Shown here: positions 44,406 through 53,217 of the stretch, one piece after another
Position numbering within the stretch: the first letter of the stretch is position 1
Layout: the number at the start of each line of letters is the position of its first letter
Origin: Polynucleobacter sp. MWH-HuK1
GTDB lineage: Bacteria; Pseudomonadota; Gammaproteobacteria; Burkholderiales; Burkholderiaceae
Length of the DNA stretch: 64,000 bases
Assembly (NCBI RefSeq): GCF_018881815.1
Contig: NZ_JACVPP010000001.1
Location: forward strand, 679,352-743,351
Reading direction: 5' to 3'
Program-made: the position numbers and the translations under genes
The notes under the pieces: generated by a model
Database searches by the model: none
What the model saw: only the letters and a program-made list of their open reading frames with translations
Told to the model about the DNA's origin: nothing

Positions 44406-45931
44406 GTGCAGAACGTCCACCCCGCAAATCTAGTAGCAGATTAGCCCCGCACAAAAGTTACGCAGTGAAATCGAAAGATCCATTGCGTCGACCTGAGCGT
44501 CGCAATGCCAGTGGCAATCTCATTGCGCCTGAAGGTCAAAAGAATTTTTCTAATGCAAAAGCATTGCCGCAACATGCAATTCATCTTGAGCGTCTCTTGC
44601 CTGAGTTGCTCAGCTTTGAGCAACCCGCTGATCGTGTTGTGAGTCGTTATTTCAGAGAAGAGAAACAGCTTGGAAATCGTGACCGAGCTTTGATTGCGGA
44701 GAGTGCATTTGCGATCTTGCGTCGTAAAAATGAGTTCTCACAATTTGCTTCTAGCGGTGAGGGCTCTCAAGCTAGACGCTTAGCCCTATTGGGTTTGCTG
44801 TCTGCTCTGTCTGAAGGTGGGCTGGGTTCTGCGAATCGTGCAGAGAGTGCCATCGCCGACCTTGCGCATGTACTAAAGCCCGGTGAATATGAATGGTTGC
44901 AACGTTTTGCAACAGTTGATCCTGCTGCTTTAAATCCTCTTGTCCGTAATAATTTGCCTGAGTGGTTGTGGGATGCATTTGGTAAATATCCTGGCGAAGA
45001 ATCTCGTGAAGCATTGGCTAAATCTTTAATGCATCCTGCATTATTGGATTTGCGTGCGAACACCATGAAAACCAATCGTGAAGAGCTGCTCTCGCAGATG
45101 AACGCATTGGGCGGTCGCTATCAAGCAATTCCAACTCCATATGCACCTGATGGTGTACGCATTATGGGCAAACCAGCCTTGCAAAATACGCCAGGTTTTA
45201 AAGCGGGCATGTTTGAAGTGCAAGATGAAGGTAGTCAGCTCTTGGCTTATCTCCTTGCACCAAAGCGCGGTGAAATGGTTGTGGACTTTTGCGCTGGTGC
45301 TGGCGGCAAGACTCTAGCGATTGGAGCCATCATGCGCTCTACAGGGCGTTTATATGCCTTGGATACATCCGAGCGCCGATTAGCCAATTTGAAGCCAAGA
45401 CAAGCGCGTAGCGGCCTTTCTAACGTTCATCCTGTATGGATTGATAGTGAGAATGATGCCAAGATCAAACGCCTTGCCGGAAAGATTGATCGTGTGCTGG
45501 TAGATGCCCCTTGTAGTGGAATGGGTACTTTGCGACGTAATCCTGATTTGAAGTGGCGCCAGACTCCAGAGGGGGTTTTGGAGCTAAACCAGAAACAAAT
45601 GAGCATCCTGCACTCGGCTGCACGGCTATTAAAGCCTGGCGGCCGCCTGGTTTATGCGACCTGTAGCCTGTTGCCTCAAGAGAATCAGGCTATTGCTGAG
45701 GATTTTCTAGCAAAACACCCCCAATTTGAAGTTATTCCAGCTGCCGAAGCTCTTAAGCCATTGTTTCCAAAGGAGAAATTACCTTTAGGATGCAGTCCTG
45801 ATAATCCTTGGTGGCAGTTATGGCCTCATATTCATGGAACTGATGGTTTCTTTGGGGCAGTTTTCCAAAAAAAGGCTGCCGCACCAACCCCGGAATCTGA
45901 AAAAACGATCAAAAACAAACTAAGGTCATAA
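44402..45931 (+). CDS. RsmB/NOP-family RNA cytosine-C5 methyltransferase
   Basis: A 509-residue SAM-dependent m5C methyltransferase. The N-terminus (about 1-55) is basic and probably disordered; a NusB-like helical part follows; the catalytic domain has the SAM loop VVDFCAGAGGKTLAIGAIM near 296, catalytic-region VDAPCSGMGTLRRNPDLKWR near 367 and the second-cysteine motif LVYATCSLLPQENQAIAEDFL near 416. It resembles RsmB (16S C967), but assignment to RsmB rather than another NOP2/Sun member is not certain from the sequence alone. Translationally coupled to purN by ATGA. Confidence 0.9.
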   Translation: MSAERPPRKSSSRLAPHKSYAVKSKDPLRRPERRNASGNLIAPEGQKNFSNAKALPQHAIHLERLLPELLSFEQPADRVVSRYFREEKQLGNRDRALIAESAFAILRRKNEFSQFASSGEGSQARRLALLGLLSALSEGGLGSANRAESAIADLAHVLKPGEYEWLQRFATVDPAALNPLVRNNLPEWLWDAFGKYPGEESREALAKSLMHPALLDLRANTMKTNREELLSQMNALGGRYQAIPTPYAPDGVRIMGKPALQNTPGFKAGMFEVQDEGSQLLAYLLAPKRGEMVVDFCAGAGGKTLAIGAIMRSTGRLYALDTSERRLANLKPRQARSGLSNVHPVWIDSENDAKIKRLAGKIDRVLVDAPCSGMGTLRRNPDLKWRQTPEGVLELNQKQMSILHSAARLLKPGGRLVYATCSLLPQENQAIAEDFLAKHPQFEVIPAAEALKPLFPKEKLPLGCSPDNPWWQLWPHIHGTDGFFGAVFQKKAAAPTPESEKTIKNKLRS

Positions 45932-45988
45932 ACAATAAGGCCCCTAAGGAACTAAAATAGAAGTTTAGATCTCTTTAGGGAATCCCTT

Positions 45989-47182
45989 TTGAATACTGCT
46001 TCAGGTTTTGATTTGTTTCTCCATTGGCTTGGGAATGGATATTTAGATTGGTCTTGGTGGAAGATTGTTGTATTCACATTAATAGCCACCCACATCACGA
46101 TTGCCGCAGTCACCATTTTCTTGCACCGTTGCCAAGCGCATCGTGCTTTAGATTTACATCCAATCGTTTCACATTTTTTTCGTTTTTGGCTTTGGTTGAC
46201 CACCGGCATGGTGACCAAAGAGTGGGCCGCCATTCACCGCAAGCACCACGCCAAATGTGAGACTGTAGATGATCCACATAGCCCACAGATTTTAGGAATC
46301 AACACTGTGCTTTGTCGCGGTGCTGAGCTTTACAAAAAAGAAGCGGCCAATCAAGAGACTCTAGATAAGTTTGGCCATGGCACTCCCGATGATTGGATTG
46401 AGCACAACATTTACTCCAAGTTTTCTTGGCAGGGTGTTGCCATCATGCTCATCATCGATGTGTTTTTATTTGGCGCTATTGGCTTAACAGTTTGGGCAGT
46501 ACAAATGTTATGGATTCCAATTACGGCTGCTGGCGTGATTAACGGCATTGGCCACTTTTGGGGTTATCGCAACTTTGATTGCGAAGATGCTTCTAGAAAT
46601 ATTGTGCCTTGGGGTATTTTGATTGGCGGCGAAGAGCTGCATAACAATCATCACACTTTTGCAACAAGTGCGAAGCTATCGAATAAATGGTACGAGTTCG
46701 ATATCGGTTGGATGTATATCCAGATCATGAGCGCTGTTGGTTTGGCGACTGTGAAAAAAACGCCTCCTAAACCGGTACTGAGTGACTTGCGTCCTGCAGA
46801 TCAAAATACTTTAGAAGCAATCATTGCGAATCGATACGAAATCATGGCCCGCTATAGCAAGACATTGCGTAGTTTCTTTATCAACGAAGTGCAGCACATG
46901 CAGGTCTTGGCTGCACATCTGGGCGATGCTCGCACTTGGTTGGCTAAGGATGAGTCACGCTTGACTGAGCAAGAGAAATTAAAGCTTGAAGAGTTGATGG
47001 CAGGCAATACTCAGTTGCGAAAGATGATTGAAATGCGTCGAGAGTTACAAGCCATCTGGAGTCGTTCTTCAGCCACTAAAGAGCAATTGCTATTCCAGTT
47101 ACGTGCTTGGTGTCAGCATGCAGAGGAAAGTGGTTTAACCAGTTTGCGTGAGTTCTCTTTGAGATTGCGTCGCTACGCTTAA
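45989..47182 (+). CDS. Membrane fatty-acid desaturase (acyl-CoA/acyl-lipid delta-9 type)
   Basis: A 397-residue integral-membrane di-iron desaturase. All three histidine clusters are intact: HRCQAH near residue 46, HRKHH near 86, and HNNHH near 218, with hydrophobic spans between. They introduce double bonds into membrane lipid acyl chains, which fits cold freshwater life (inference). The last 120 residues are hydrophilic and helical, beyond the catalytic core, with many Glu, Leu, Lys and Arg. The start is TTG at 45989, preceded by TTTAGGGAA at a good distance; no ATG lies before the core. Ends at a bidirectional terminator shared with rpmG. Confidence 0.9.
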   Translation: MNTASGFDLFLHWLGNGYLDWSWWKIVVFTLIATHITIAAVTIFLHRCQAHRALDLHPIVSHFFRFWLWLTTGMVTKEWAAIHRKHHAKCETVDDPHSPQILGINTVLCRGAELYKKEAANQETLDKFGHGTPDDWIEHNIYSKFSWQGVAIMLIIDVFLFGAIGLTVWAVQMLWIPITAAGVINGIGHFWGYRNFDCEDASRNIVPWGILIGGEELHNNHHTFATSAKLSNKWYEFDIGWMYIQIMSAVGLATVKKTPPKPVLSDLRPADQNTLEAIIANRYEIMARYSKTLRSFFINEVQHMQVLAAHLGDARTWLAKDESRLTEQEKLKLEELMAGNTQLRKMIEMRRELQAIWSRSSATKEQLLFQLRAWCQHAEESGLTSLREFSLRLRRYA

Positions 47183-47200
47183 GTAAAGTTCTAGACAATA

Positions 47201-47228
47201 AAAAACCCGCTGATGTAGCGGGTTTTTT
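47201..47228. terminator. Bidirectional terminator between the desaturase gene and rpmG
   Basis: An 11-bp stem (47201-47211 with 47217-47227) with A-run left and T-run right: AAAAACCCGCT / AGCGGGTTTTT around a 5-base loop. It serves both convergent units. Confidence 0.93.
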
Positions 47229-47246
47229 ATTTGCTGAATGAAGTAA

Positions 47247-47414
47247 TTACTTCAGCTTTGTTTCTTTGTAAGCAACGTGCTTGCGAATGGTTGGATCGAA
47301 CTTCATGATCTCCATTTTCTCAGGCTTTGTACGCTTATTTTTTGAAGTTGTGTAGAAGTGACCAGTACCTGCTGATGACTCTAACTTGATTTTTTCTCTG
47401 CCGCCTTTAGCCAT
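47247..47414 (-). CDS. rpmG: 50S ribosomal protein L33
   Basis: A 55-residue ribosomal protein, full length: [20 protein letters not shown] at the start, [20 protein letters not shown] in the middle and [10 protein letters not shown] at the end. It has no cysteines, so it is the zinc-free C-minus form. AAGGAG sits at good distance from the ATG. It follows rpmB by 11 bases, the classic rpmBG operon. Confidence 0.98.
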   Translation of the reverse strand: MAKGGREKIKLESSAGTGHFYTTSKNKRTKPEKMEIMKFDPTIRKHVAYKETKLK

Positions 47415-47425
47415 TTGTGCGCTCC

Positions 47426-47659
47426 TTAAATTTCGCCACGTGCACGGAGATCAGACAAAACAGCATCGATGCCGTTCTTGTCGATAACGCGCAAACCAGC
47501 ATTGGTTAAGCGCAAGCTAATCCAACGGTTTTCAGATTCAACCCAGAAACGACGGTTTTGCAAATTCGGCAAAAAGCGACGCTTCGTTTTATTGTTTGCA
47601 TGGGATACATTGTTGCCAACCATCGGCTTTTTCCCAGTGACTTGGCAAACTTTTGCCAT
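47426..47659 (-). CDS. rpmB: 50S ribosomal protein L28
   Basis: A 77-residue L28: [20 protein letters not shown] at the N-terminus, [20 protein letters not shown] in the middle. A GGAG site precedes the ATG. First gene of rpmB-rpmG. The intergenic stretch upstream (47660-47806) holds its promoter; no -10/-35 pair stood out clearly. Confidence 0.98.
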   Translation of the reverse strand: MAKVCQVTGKKPMVGNNVSHANNKTKRRFLPNLQNRRFWVESENRWISLRLTNAGLRVIDKNGIDAVLSDLRARGEI

Positions 47660-47806
47660 GACTTAACTCCATTAATTGCGAAAAAGGAAGATTGTATCAG
47701 TCCCAGCCTATTTTGGGCTAGCCCTAATTGTGTTTGGTTTTGGGGAGTTAGTCTTAAAAAGAGATCTCACCCCTAAAATCACCTTATAAGTTAGCGTTTA
47801 CTATCA

Positions 47807-48526
47807 TTAATTGCCATTTTTCATAAGGCCTGCATCCGAAAATGAGAAAAAACCACTGCCACTCACAATACAGTGGTCTAGTAGCTGAATATCTACCAAT
47901 TGGAGTGCATTTAGAAGCACCTTGGTCAGCTCCTGGTCTGCATTGCTGGGCAGTGGATTGCCGCTGGGATGGTTATGGGCGACGATGAGGGCGCTGGCAT
48001 TTTTCGCTAGCGCCTCTTTGAGGATCTCCCGGGGATAAATAGCCGTCTGCGTGATGGAGCCCCTAAATAGCTCCTCACATTCAATGAGGTGTAGTCGGGA
48101 GTCTAAGTAGAGGCAGAGGAAGACCTCATGGGGAAGGCGGCCAATTTTGGCCTGCAAGAACTCCCTGACATGGTTAGGTGATGAAAAGATGGGGTCTTGG
48201 GTAAGGCCATCCTCCAAGCTTCGCTTCACCAGCTCATATGCTGCTTGAATTTGCGCCCACTTAGAGAGGCCCATGCCGTGAATCTGGGTTAATTCTTGGG
48301 GGCTGCTGGCTAATAGTCGCGGGAGGCTTCCAAAGTGATGGAGTAGATCCTTGGCGAGGGCTACTGCACTCTTTCCTTTAACGCCTACCCGCAGAAAAAT
48401 GGCAAGTAATTCTGCGTCAGAAAGTGCCGCCGCTCCGTTTGTGCGAAGCTTCTCTCTGGGCCGCTCATTTTTTGGCCAACCAGTAATTGGAGAATGCACA
48501 GCTAGCGCTGGCCTAGATACAATCAC
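47807..48526 (-). CDS. radC: RadC/YsxA-family JAB-domain protein
   Basis: A protein of about 239 residues with a helix-hairpin-helix-like N-terminal half (GWPKNERPREKLRTNGAAALSDAELLAIFLRVG; LTQIHGMGLSKWAQIQAAYEL) and a C-terminal JAB/MPN metalloprotease-type domain with the metal motif VAHNHPSGNPLPSNADQELTK. Despite the historical name, a direct role in repair is unproven. The start is uncertain: GTG 48526 is used here; GTG 48499 is also possible. A still longer frame to 48658 would overlap slpA and is unlikely. Divergent from slpA with start codons only three bases apart under this choice. Confidence 0.9.
   Translation of the reverse strand: MIVSRPALAVHSPITGWPKNERPREKLRTNGAAALSDAELLAIFLRVGVKGKSAVALAKDLLHHFGSLPRLLASSPQELTQIHGMGLSKWAQIQAAYELVKRSLEDGLTQDPIFSSPNHVREFLQAKIGRLPHEVFLCLYLDSRLHLIECEELFRGSITQTAIYPREILKEALAKNASALIVAHNHPSGNPLPSNADQELTKVLLNALQLVDIQLLDHCIVSGSGFFSFSDAGLMKNGN
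48495..48523 (+). promoter_or_regulatory. Putative sigma-70 promoter of slpA
   Basis: TGCACA (48495-48500), 17-base spacer, TACAAT (48518-48523), ending six bases before the slpA ATG at 48530. It lies inside the 5' coding part of divergent radC. Confidence 0.55.
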
Positions 48527-48529
48527 CTT

Positions 48530-48976
48530 ATGACTAAGCTTACCGTTTTGCCTAATTCCTATTTGACCCTCAACTATCGGCTCACTTTGCCTAATGGGGA
48601 GGATTACATCAATACTTTTATCGATCGTCCTGCGACGGTTTTGATGGGGTCTGGACAATTTGCTCCTTGCTTTGAAAAGGTCTTGCTGGGTTTGGGTGTT
48701 GGTGAGAAAAAAAGTGCGCTACTTGCTCCCGAAGAAAGTTTTGGTGAGCGCAAAGAAGATTTAGTGCAATGGGTATCTCTTAAAGCCCTGAAAGAAGGGA
48801 GAGATGACGATGTGGAATTTAATCCTGGAGATGTGATTGAGTTCAATGCTCCTGGAGGTGCTCAGTACGCAGGTGTTTTGCAATCGATTAATGAAGAGGG
48901 CGCATGGTTTGATTTCAATCATCCCCTTGCCGGCAGACCAGTAACTTTTGAAGCAGAGATTGTGGCGATTCTGTAA
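48530..48976 (+). CDS. slpA: FKBP-type peptidyl-prolyl cis-trans isomerase SlpA
   Basis: A 148-residue SlyD/SlpA-like FKBP. It has an N-terminal FKBP strand (SYLTLNYRLTLPNGEDYINTF near 9), a VLMGSGQFAPCFEKVLLGLGVGEKKSALLAPEESFGER segment (about 36-73) with the inserted-flap domain after it, and DFNHPLAGRPVTFEAEIVAI at the end. It lacks the His-rich tail of SlyD. It precedes ispH by three bases; the slpA-ispH order is conserved in E. coli and many proteobacteria. Its promoter geometry predicts a leaderless message. Confidence 0.93.
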   Translation: MTKLTVLPNSYLTLNYRLTLPNGEDYINTFIDRPATVLMGSGQFAPCFEKVLLGLGVGEKKSALLAPEESFGERKEDLVQWVSLKALKEGRDDDVEFNPGDVIEFNAPGGAQYAGVLQSINEEGAWFDFNHPLAGRPVTFEAEIVAIL

Positions 48977-48979
48977 ATC

Positions 48980-49921
48980 ATGAGTGATTCTAATAACGCA
49001 GAAATTTTGATGGCACAACCGCGTGGTTTTTGTGCGGGTGTTGATCGTGCAATCAATATCGTGAATGAAGCTCTCAATCGTTTTGGTGCGCCGATCTATG
49101 TACGCCATGAAATTGTTCATAACGCCTATGTGGTGAATGAACTGCGCGATAAGGGTGCAGTGTTTGTGGAAGAATTGCATGAGGTCCCTAAGGGTGGCAT
49201 CGTTGTATTTAGTGCTCACGGGGTTTCTCAAGAGGTGCGTAAAGATGCTGAAGCAAGAGGTTTGCAGGTATATGACGCTACATGTCCTTTGGTTACCAAG
49301 GTCCATCTTGAGGTCGTCAAGATGTGCAAGGACGGTTATACGGTCTTGATGATTGGTCATGCTGGACACCCTGAGGTTGAGGGGACTATGGGCCAGGTTA
49401 AAGAGGGCGTGTTCTTAATTGAGAAGCTCGGCGATGTGAGTGCTTTGCCGTTCTCGGCCGAAGAGAAGATTGCATTTGTTACGCAAACAACACTCTCAGT
49501 AGATGAGACGAAAGAAATTGTTGAAGCGTTAACCCAAAAGTTTCCCAATATTGTTCAGCCTCGTAAACAAGATATTTGTTATGCCACTCAGAATCGTCAA
49601 GATGCCGTGAAATTTATGGCTCCTCAAGTTGAGGTGGTTATTGTGGTGGGAAGCGCTACGAGTTCTAACTCTAATCGTTTGCGAGAGCTGGCTGAAAAAC
49701 TCGGCGTTCCTTCTTACATGGTGGACTCCCCAGAACAACTCAAGCCAGAATGGTTTGTTGGTAAAAAGCGGGTTGGCTTGACTGCAGGAGCTTCTGCTCC
49801 AGAAAGCTTGGCCCAGTCTATCGTTAGTCGCATTCAGGAGTTTGGACCACGACACGTACGTACACTAGATGGCGTAGTTGAAGATGTCACCTTTTCTTTG
49901 CCAAAAAATTTAGTTGATTAA
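48980..49921 (+). CDS. ispH: 4-hydroxy-3-methylbut-2-enyl diphosphate reductase
   Basis: Iron-sulfur enzyme of the last MEP-pathway step, giving IPP and DMAPP. The 313-residue protein shows the three cluster cysteines in [13 protein letters not shown] near 16, [15 protein letters not shown] near 100, and [14 protein letters not shown] near 197, plus [14 protein letters not shown] near 222 and [13 protein letters not shown] near 266. It is coupled to slpA. The livK gene starts 37 bases after its stop with its own ribosome site. Confidence 0.98.
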   Translation: MSDSNNAEILMAQPRGFCAGVDRAINIVNEALNRFGAPIYVRHEIVHNAYVVNELRDKGAVFVEELHEVPKGGIVVFSAHGVSQEVRKDAEARGLQVYDATCPLVTKVHLEVVKMCKDGYTVLMIGHAGHPEVEGTMGQVKEGVFLIEKLGDVSALPFSAEEKIAFVTQTTLSVDETKEIVEALTQKFPNIVQPRKQDICYATQNRQDAVKFMAPQVEVVIVVGSATSSNSNRLRELAEKLGVPSYMVDSPEQLKPEWFVGKKRVGLTAGASAPESLAQSIVSRIQEFGPRHVRTLDGVVEDVTFSLPKNLVD

Positions 49922-49958
49922 AGTATCGATACATAAATCCATAACAGAGGAGCTGTGC

Positions 49959-51131
49959 ATGAACAAATCACACATAACAAAAAGCACTCTTGCTTTAGCG
50001 GCGTCAGCTTTACTGCTAGCTGCTTGTGGCAAAGGTGGCGATAAATCTGCTGCAGTTTCATCGGATGCTATTGAAGTAAAAATTGGCCACGTAGCTCCGC
50101 TTACAGGCCCAATTGCCCACTTGGGTAAAGATAATGAGAATGGCGCACGCTTAGCGCTTGAAGAAATCAATAAAGCAGGCTTAACAATTGACGGTAAAAA
50201 AGTAGTGCTGACTTTGGTGCCAGAAGATGATGCAGAAGATCCAAAGACGGCCACTCAGGTAGCGCAAAAGTTAGTAGATGCTAAAGTGGTTGGCGTAGTG
50301 GGGCACTTAAATTCCGGAACAAGTATTCCAGCCTCACGTATTTATAGTGATGCGGGTATTACACAGGTATCACCATCTGCCACTAATCCTGACTATACCA
50401 AGCAAGGCTTCAAGACGACTTATCGCTTGGTGGCTACTGATGCGCAGCAAGGCCCAGCTTTAGCTAACTACGTTGCCAATACATTGAAGGCAAAAACAGT
50501 AGCCATCATTGATGACTCCACTCAGTACGGTAAAGGCCTGGCTGATGAGTTTGAGAAAACAGTTAAAGCTGCCGGTATGAAAGTGGTCACTCGCGAGGCG
50601 AGTAATAACAAGGCCACTGATTTCAAGGCTATCTTGACGAAGATTAAAGGCAGCAAGCCAGATGTCATCATGTATGGCGGCATGGATGCTACCGGTGGCC
50701 CATTAACTAAACAAGCTGCAGAGCTTGGTATTAAAGCGAAAGTAGTTGGTGGTGACGGTATGTGTACCGAGAAGCTTTCTGAATTGGCTGGCGATGCTGT
50801 AGTTAACGTAACTTGCTCTGAAGCTGGTATGGCTTTATCAAAGATGGCGCAAGGCGCTGAATTTCAGAAACGCTACAAAGAGCGCTTTAACTCCGATGTT
50901 CAAATTTATGCACCTTTCACCTATGACGCAGTCTATGTTTTGGTGGATTCTATGAAGCGCTCAAACTCAACTGATCCTGCAAAGATTTTGGCCGCTATGC
51001 CAGATACCAAAATGCAAGGCCTGGTGGGTAATATTGCTTTTGATAACAAAGGCGATATGAAAGAGGGTGTAATTACCTTGTATGACTTCAAAGATAAAAA
51101 GAAAACAGTACTTGATTTCATTAAGATGTAA
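49959..51131 (+). CDS. livK: Branched-chain amino-acid ABC transporter substrate-binding lipoprotein
   Basis: Periplasmic binding protein of the HAAT/Liv family. The 390 residues start at ATG 49959 behind a strong AGAGGAG site; a lipobox (LLAAC, near residue 21-25) ends the signal peptide, so the mature form should be membrane-anchored. The core shows VKIGHVAPLTGPIAHLGKDNENGARLALEEINKAG near 43-77 and NPDYTKQGFKTTYRLVATDAQQG near 145. Ligand likely Leu/Ile/Val, but these proteins vary (amides, short acids). First gene of livKHMGF; a hairpin after it probably allows higher expression than the permease genes. Confidence 0.94.
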   Translation: MNKSHITKSTLALAASALLLAACGKGGDKSAAVSSDAIEVKIGHVAPLTGPIAHLGKDNENGARLALEEINKAGLTIDGKKVVLTLVPEDDAEDPKTATQVAQKLVDAKVVGVVGHLNSGTSIPASRIYSDAGITQVSPSATNPDYTKQGFKTTYRLVATDAQQGPALANYVANTLKAKTVAIIDDSTQYGKGLADEFEKTVKAAGMKVVTREASNNKATDFKAILTKIKGSKPDVIMYGGMDATGGPLTKQAAELGIKAKVVGGDGMCTEKLSELAGDAVVNVTCSEAGMALSKMAQGAEFQKRYKERFNSDVQIYAPFTYDAVYVLVDSMKRSNSTDPAKILAAMPDTKMQGLVGNIAFDNKGDMKEGVITLYDFKDKKKTVLDFIKM

Positions 51132-51144
51132 TGACATTTCAATA

Positions 51145-51178
51145 AAAAATGGCGCCGCTATTGCGGTGCTATTTTTTT
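51145..51178 (+). terminator. Terminator or attenuator between livK and livH
   Basis: A GCGCCGC / GCGGTGC stem (one G-U pair) around TATT, flanked by an A-run and seven Ts. Likely partial terminator that makes more binding protein than permease. Confidence 0.75.
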
Positions 51179-51200
51179 ATCAAGACTAAATAAACACTTC

Positions 51201-52136
51201 ATGGACATTCTTCTTCAGCAGATCATTAACGGCTTAGTGCTGGGTAGTATTTACGCCCTGATCGCGCTGGGATACACCATGGTGTATGGTGTACTGGGGA
51301 TAATTAATTTTGCACATGGCGAAGTCTTGATGATTGGTGCAATGGTTTCGCTTTCATTGCTGCGCTTGATCTTAAGCTTAACAAGTGATTTGCCAGGTTG
51401 GCTCACCCTCCTGATTGTCTTGCCAGTTACGATGGCAGTCTGTGCAGGCTTGAGTTACTGGATTGAGCGGATTGCTTATCGGCCTCTTCGCAATGCGCCT
51501 CGTTTGGCTCCATTGATATCTGCTATTGGTATGTCCATTTTGCTACAAACCGTTGCAATGATGATTTGGTCACGCAATCCGATGACCTATCCACAATTAC
51601 TGCCATCAACTCCAATTGATTTATGGGGTAGTGGCGCGACGATTACCGGTAAAGAAATTGTGATCATCATAGTGGCCTTGGCAGTGATGGCTGGCTTATT
51701 ATTTTTGGTTGAAAAAACAAAGCTTGGCAGGGCAATGCGCGCTACTGCTGAGCAAACACAAATTGCTGCACTAATGGGTGTTAATCCAAATCGTGTTATC
51801 TCAATTACGTTTATGTTGGGCGGCGCATTAGCAGGTCTTGCGGGAGTCATGATTGCAAGCAACTATGGCAACGTACATTTTTATATGGGCTTCATTCCGG
51901 GCCTGAAAGCATTTACTGCCGCCGTTTTGGGTGGTATTGGTAATTTGCAGGGCGCGATGTTGGGTGGTCTGCTATTGGGCTTGATTGAATCTTTGGGTGC
52001 TGGATATATCGGTGAGCTTACTGGTGGAGTCTTTGGCTCCAACTACCAGGATATTTTTGCTTTCTTGGTATTGATCTTAGTTTTGGTATTGCGCCCTACC
52101 GGTTTATTGGGTGAGAAGGTTTCTGATCGTGCTTAA
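51201..52136 (+). CDS. livH: Branched-chain amino-acid ABC transporter permease LivH
   Basis: Inner-membrane permease, 311 residues and about eight membrane spans. Family features: QQIINGLVLGSIYALIALGYTMVYGVLGIINFAHGEVLM (about 5-43), RAMRATAEQTQIAALMGVNPNRVISITFMLGGALAGLAGVM near 176, and the EAA-like loop FTAAVLGGIGNLQGAMLGG near 236. No clear ribosome site is seen between the livK hairpin and the ATG. livM overlaps its end by eight bases. Confidence 0.96.
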   Translation: MDILLQQIINGLVLGSIYALIALGYTMVYGVLGIINFAHGEVLMIGAMVSLSLLRLILSLTSDLPGWLTLLIVLPVTMAVCAGLSYWIERIAYRPLRNAPRLAPLISAIGMSILLQTVAMMIWSRNPMTYPQLLPSTPIDLWGSGATITGKEIVIIIVALAVMAGLLFLVEKTKLGRAMRATAEQTQIAALMGVNPNRVISITFMLGGALAGLAGVMIASNYGNVHFYMGFIPGLKAFTAAVLGGIGNLQGAMLGGLLLGLIESLGAGYIGELTGGVFGSNYQDIFAFLVLILVLVLRPTGLLGEKVSDRA

Positions 52137-53217
52137 AAATCTTTTTACCAATCGTTTGAGCCACTCAGCCTATCTATGGCTTGGAGTTATTGCTTTAGTA
52201 CTACTGCCTTGGGTGGTGGGAGCCGCTGGTGGTAACTATTGGGTGCGGGTACTCGACTTTGCTTTGCTCTATATCGTGCTCGCTTTAGGCTTAAATGTAG
52301 TTGTTGGTTTTGCGGGTCTTTTAGATTTGGGTTACATCGCTTTTTATGCATTGGGCGCTTACAGCTTTGCTTTATTGGCTTCCCCTCATCTACCAACTCA
52401 GTTTGAAAGCATTGCAGCAAGCTTTCCGGAGGGTATGCATTTTTCTCCCTGGATGGTTGCGGTTTTTTCCATCATCTTGGCAGCTCTCTTCGGGCTGATC
52501 TTGGGCTTGCCTACCCTGCAATTGCGTGGAGACTATCTGGCGATTGTGACTTTGGGTTTCGGTGAAATTATTCGTATCTTTATGAATAACCTGGATCGCC
52601 CTCTCAATCTCACTAATGGCCCCAAGGGAATTTCCGGAATTGATCCTATCCAGCTATTTGGCATCCCCTTTACCAGGCCTTTGGATCTGGGGTTTGTGCA
52701 AATCCCTGGTTTGTATTTGGTTTTCTATTTATTCCTTCTGCTGGCAATCGCAGTCGCCATCGTTTGCTTGCATTTGCAAGACTCCCGTATTGGCCGCGCT
52801 TGGATCGCGATTCGTGAAGACGAGATTGCTGCTAAAGCGATGGGTATTAATACCCGTAATATGAAATTACTGGCCTTTGCTATTGGCGCTTCTTTTGCTG
52901 GTGTAGCGGGAGTGCTGTTCTCTGCTTTCCAGGGCTTTGTTTCTCCAGAGTCATTCACTCTTTGGGAGTCGATCGTAGTCTTGGCTATGGTGGTTCTCGG
53001 CGGTATAGGACACATTCCAGGAGTGATTTTGGGTGCCGTACTTTTGGCAGTATTTCCGGAAGTATTACGTGTCATCGCCCAGCCGGTTCAGCAGTTTCTA
53101 TTTGGTCATGTCATCGTTGACGTGGAAATCATTCGCCAGTTGATTTATGGCTTGGCTTTAATTTTGATCATGCTCTATCGCCCAGGCGGTATTTGGCAAA
53201 AAAATGGGGCAAGGTAA
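52129..53217 (+). CDS. livM: Branched-chain amino-acid ABC transporter permease LivM
   Basis: Second permease, 362 residues from GTG 52129, with GAAGG nine bases upstream; a GTG six codons earlier (52111) is also in frame. It has about ten hydrophobic spans and LivM features: LNVVVGFAGLLDLGYIAFYALGAY near 54, GDYLAIVTLGFGEIIRI near 138, and SRIGRAWIAIREDEIAAKAMGIN near 219. The stop shares one base with the livG ATG (TAATG). Confidence 0.95.
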   Translation: MLKNLFTNRLSHSAYLWLGVIALVLLPWVVGAAGGNYWVRVLDFALLYIVLALGLNVVVGFAGLLDLGYIAFYALGAYSFALLASPHLPTQFESIAASFPEGMHFSPWMVAVFSIILAALFGLILGLPTLQLRGDYLAIVTLGFGEIIRIFMNNLDRPLNLTNGPKGISGIDPIQLFGIPFTRPLDLGFVQIPGLYLVFYLFLLLAIAVAIVCLHLQDSRIGRAWIAIREDEIAAKAMGINTRNMKLLAFAIGASFAGVAGVLFSAFQGFVSPESFTLWESIVVLAMVVLGGIGHIPGVILGAVLLAVFPEVLRVIAQPVQQFLFGHVIVDVEIIRQLIYGLALILIMLYRPGGIWQKNGAR

